Shown piece after piece: positions 6,644 through 7,455 of a DNA stretch of 7,455 nt. The stretch lies in assembly GCA_945862475.1 (NCBI GenBank), contig CAMAYW010000107.1, positions 1 to 7,455 of the forward strand, in the 5' to 3' direction. Each line of letters begins with the position of its first letter. The first letter of the stretch is position 1. Source of the DNA: Bacteriovorax stolpii (lineage in GTDB: Bacteria > Bdellovibrionota > Bacteriovoracia > Bacteriovoracales > Bacteriovoracaceae). The position numbers and the translations under genes are program-made. Under the pieces are notes generated by a model, which was given only the letters and a program-made list of their open reading frames with translations, ran no database searches and had not been told where the DNA came from.

Positions 6644-6660
6644 ATAAAAAGGAGCTTTTT

Positions 6661-7344
6661 ATGATGAAGCTATTTTCTTTATTGTTAGTTCTTTCTTTGG
6701 GAGTTGCTTGTTCAACCAAGAAGAAAGTAAAAGAAGTGGATTATTCTGCCACAATTTCTAAAGATTTTGAGGTTAAGGAATCTTCTACAAATGGTATTCG
6801 ACCAGGCTGGATAGAGGATGCAGAAATTTGGACAGCTCAGGAAAATATGGATGTCACAAAATTTCGTTATTTCTCTTTTGAGACTGAACCAAAAGTAAAT
6901 CGTGAAATTGCTTGTAATCTTGCCAAAGCAAATGTGAGAAGTGATATCGCAGCTGAAATCACAACGTTTATCCAAAAATCCCTTGCCGCCTCTACGGAAG
7001 GTCAGTCCGCCATTGACGCCAACAACCCTAAAACTCAGCCCCTTCGTGATTATGTATCAAATACATTAGCAGAAAAAGTTCAATCTTTGGTTCACGGGGC
7101 ATCCGTCATTAAAACCTATTGGGAAAAAAGAAGCTATCAGCAAAAAATGGGCGCCAAGAAAGACTACGTTGGATTTACCTGTGCAGCTCTCATTCGTATG
7201 GAAACAGCTCGATTAAAAACAGCTATTGATAAAGCTTCTGAAGATCTTGTGGAAAAAGCAGATCCTGAATTAAAAGAAAATGTAAAAAAAGCACTTGAAA
7301 AGATTGATGAGGACTTTGTGAAGGCCCGTCATGGTGAAGTTTAA
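6661..7344 (+). CDS. Second LPP20-like lipoprotein
   Basis: The 227-residue product has a lipoprotein signal peptide ending LGVAC, giving lipidated Cys17. Gly at -3 is less usual than Leu, but the Cys followed by STKKK fits a mature lipoprotein. Residues 46-53 (IRPGWIED) match the PxWI entry motif of the upstream gene. The helix REIACNLAKANVRSDIAAEI (81-100) and later VQSLVHGASVIKTYWEKR and YVGFTCAALIRMETARL follow the same order as in that gene, so the two look like diverged paralogues. The C-terminus (about 190-225) is a charged helix. It lacks the extra domain of the first gene. AAGGAG at 6649-6654 lies six bases before the ATG; a second ATG follows directly. The gene is 17 bases after the first lipoprotein gene and 12 before the next, clearly one operon. 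The exact function is unknown. LPP20-type proteins in other bacteria act in envelope or flagellar-motor outer-membrane structures. Confidence 0.75.
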   Translation: MMKLFSLLLVLSLGVACSTKKKVKEVDYSATISKDFEVKESSTNGIRPGWIEDAEIWTAQENMDVTKFRYFSFETEPKVNREIACNLAKANVRSDIAAEITTFIQKSLAASTEGQSAIDANNPKTQPLRDYVSNTLAEKVQSLVHGASVIKTYWEKRSYQQKMGAKKDYVGFTCAALIRMETARLKTAIDKASEDLVEKADPELKENVKKALEKIDEDFVKARHGEV

Positions 7345-7356
7345 TAGGAGATTCTC

Positions 7357-7455
7357 ATGAAATTTTTAGTTTCTATTTTGTCCCTCGCTGTCCTTTCATC
7401 TTCTTGCGGAAGTTTTAAAGCGCAACGTGTGGACGCAAATACGTCTGATGAAAAA
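7357..7455 (+). CDS. Start of a third lipoprotein, possibly LpoB-like (cut by the window end)
   Basis: Thirty-three codons are open in frame to the last base. The encoded start has a Lys, a hydrophobic stretch FLVSILSLAVL and the lipobox LSSSC, so Cys17 would be lipidated. TAGGAG at 7345-7350 lies six bases before the ATG, and only 12 bases separate it from the previous stop. The mature start CGSFKAQRVDANTSDEK resembles the N-terminal region of short LpoB-family penicillin-binding-protein activators, which often carry an R-[VI]-D motif soon after the lipid cysteine. With so few residues that family name is a suggestion only. The gene continues beyond the window. Confidence 0.65.
   Translation, partial: MKFLVSILSLAVLSSSCGSFKAQRVDANTSDEK

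Overview
The window comes from an AT-rich Gram-negative bacterium. Five of the seven genes encode exported proteins: three lipoproteins with lipobox cysteines, one signal-peptide protein with a FecR domain, and one protein that looks like an outer-membrane beta-barrel. Gene style and the pairing of families recall the Bdellovibrionota/Bacteriovoracales (predatory deltaproteobacteria-like lineages). That placement is an impression from sequence character, not a search result. No RNA gene, CRISPR array, transposon or phage gene was found.

Layout. Positions 1-119 hold a small hairpin region (possible terminator) and a good -10 box leading into a two-gene plus-strand operon. The first gene (120-1415) encodes an exported FecR-domain protein with a Pro/Gly/Ser-rich repeat tail. 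The second (1435-3054) encodes an exported TPR protein whose C-terminal half looks like an outer-membrane beta-barrel. This operon runs head-on into a minus-strand two-component system. The response regulator (4807-5505, OmpR/PhoB class) is first, and the histidine kinase (3051-4817, PhoR-like architecture) follows with an 11-base overlap. The kinase and the TPR/barrel gene end in the same CTAG palindrome, so the two operons overlap at their 3' ends.

A 181-base divergent intergenic region (5506-5686) separates the response regulator from a second plus-strand operon. That region holds promoter-like elements, a widely spaced 7-base inverted repeat and a 13-base palindrome. The operon encodes two LPP20-like lipoproteins (5687-6643 and 6661-7344) and the start of a third lipoprotein (7357 onward, cut by the window edge) that may be LpoB-like.

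How the genes may work together. The window is a cell-envelope neighbourhood. One module (FecR protein plus TPR/barrel) probably acts in the periplasm and outer membrane. A membrane-bound sensor and its DNA-binding regulator sit between this module and a lipoprotein operon with which the regulator shares a divergent promoter region. Direct control of the lipoprotein operon by the regulator is plausible from position only. The least explained parts are the FecR/TPR-barrel pair and the tandem LPP20-like lipoproteins.
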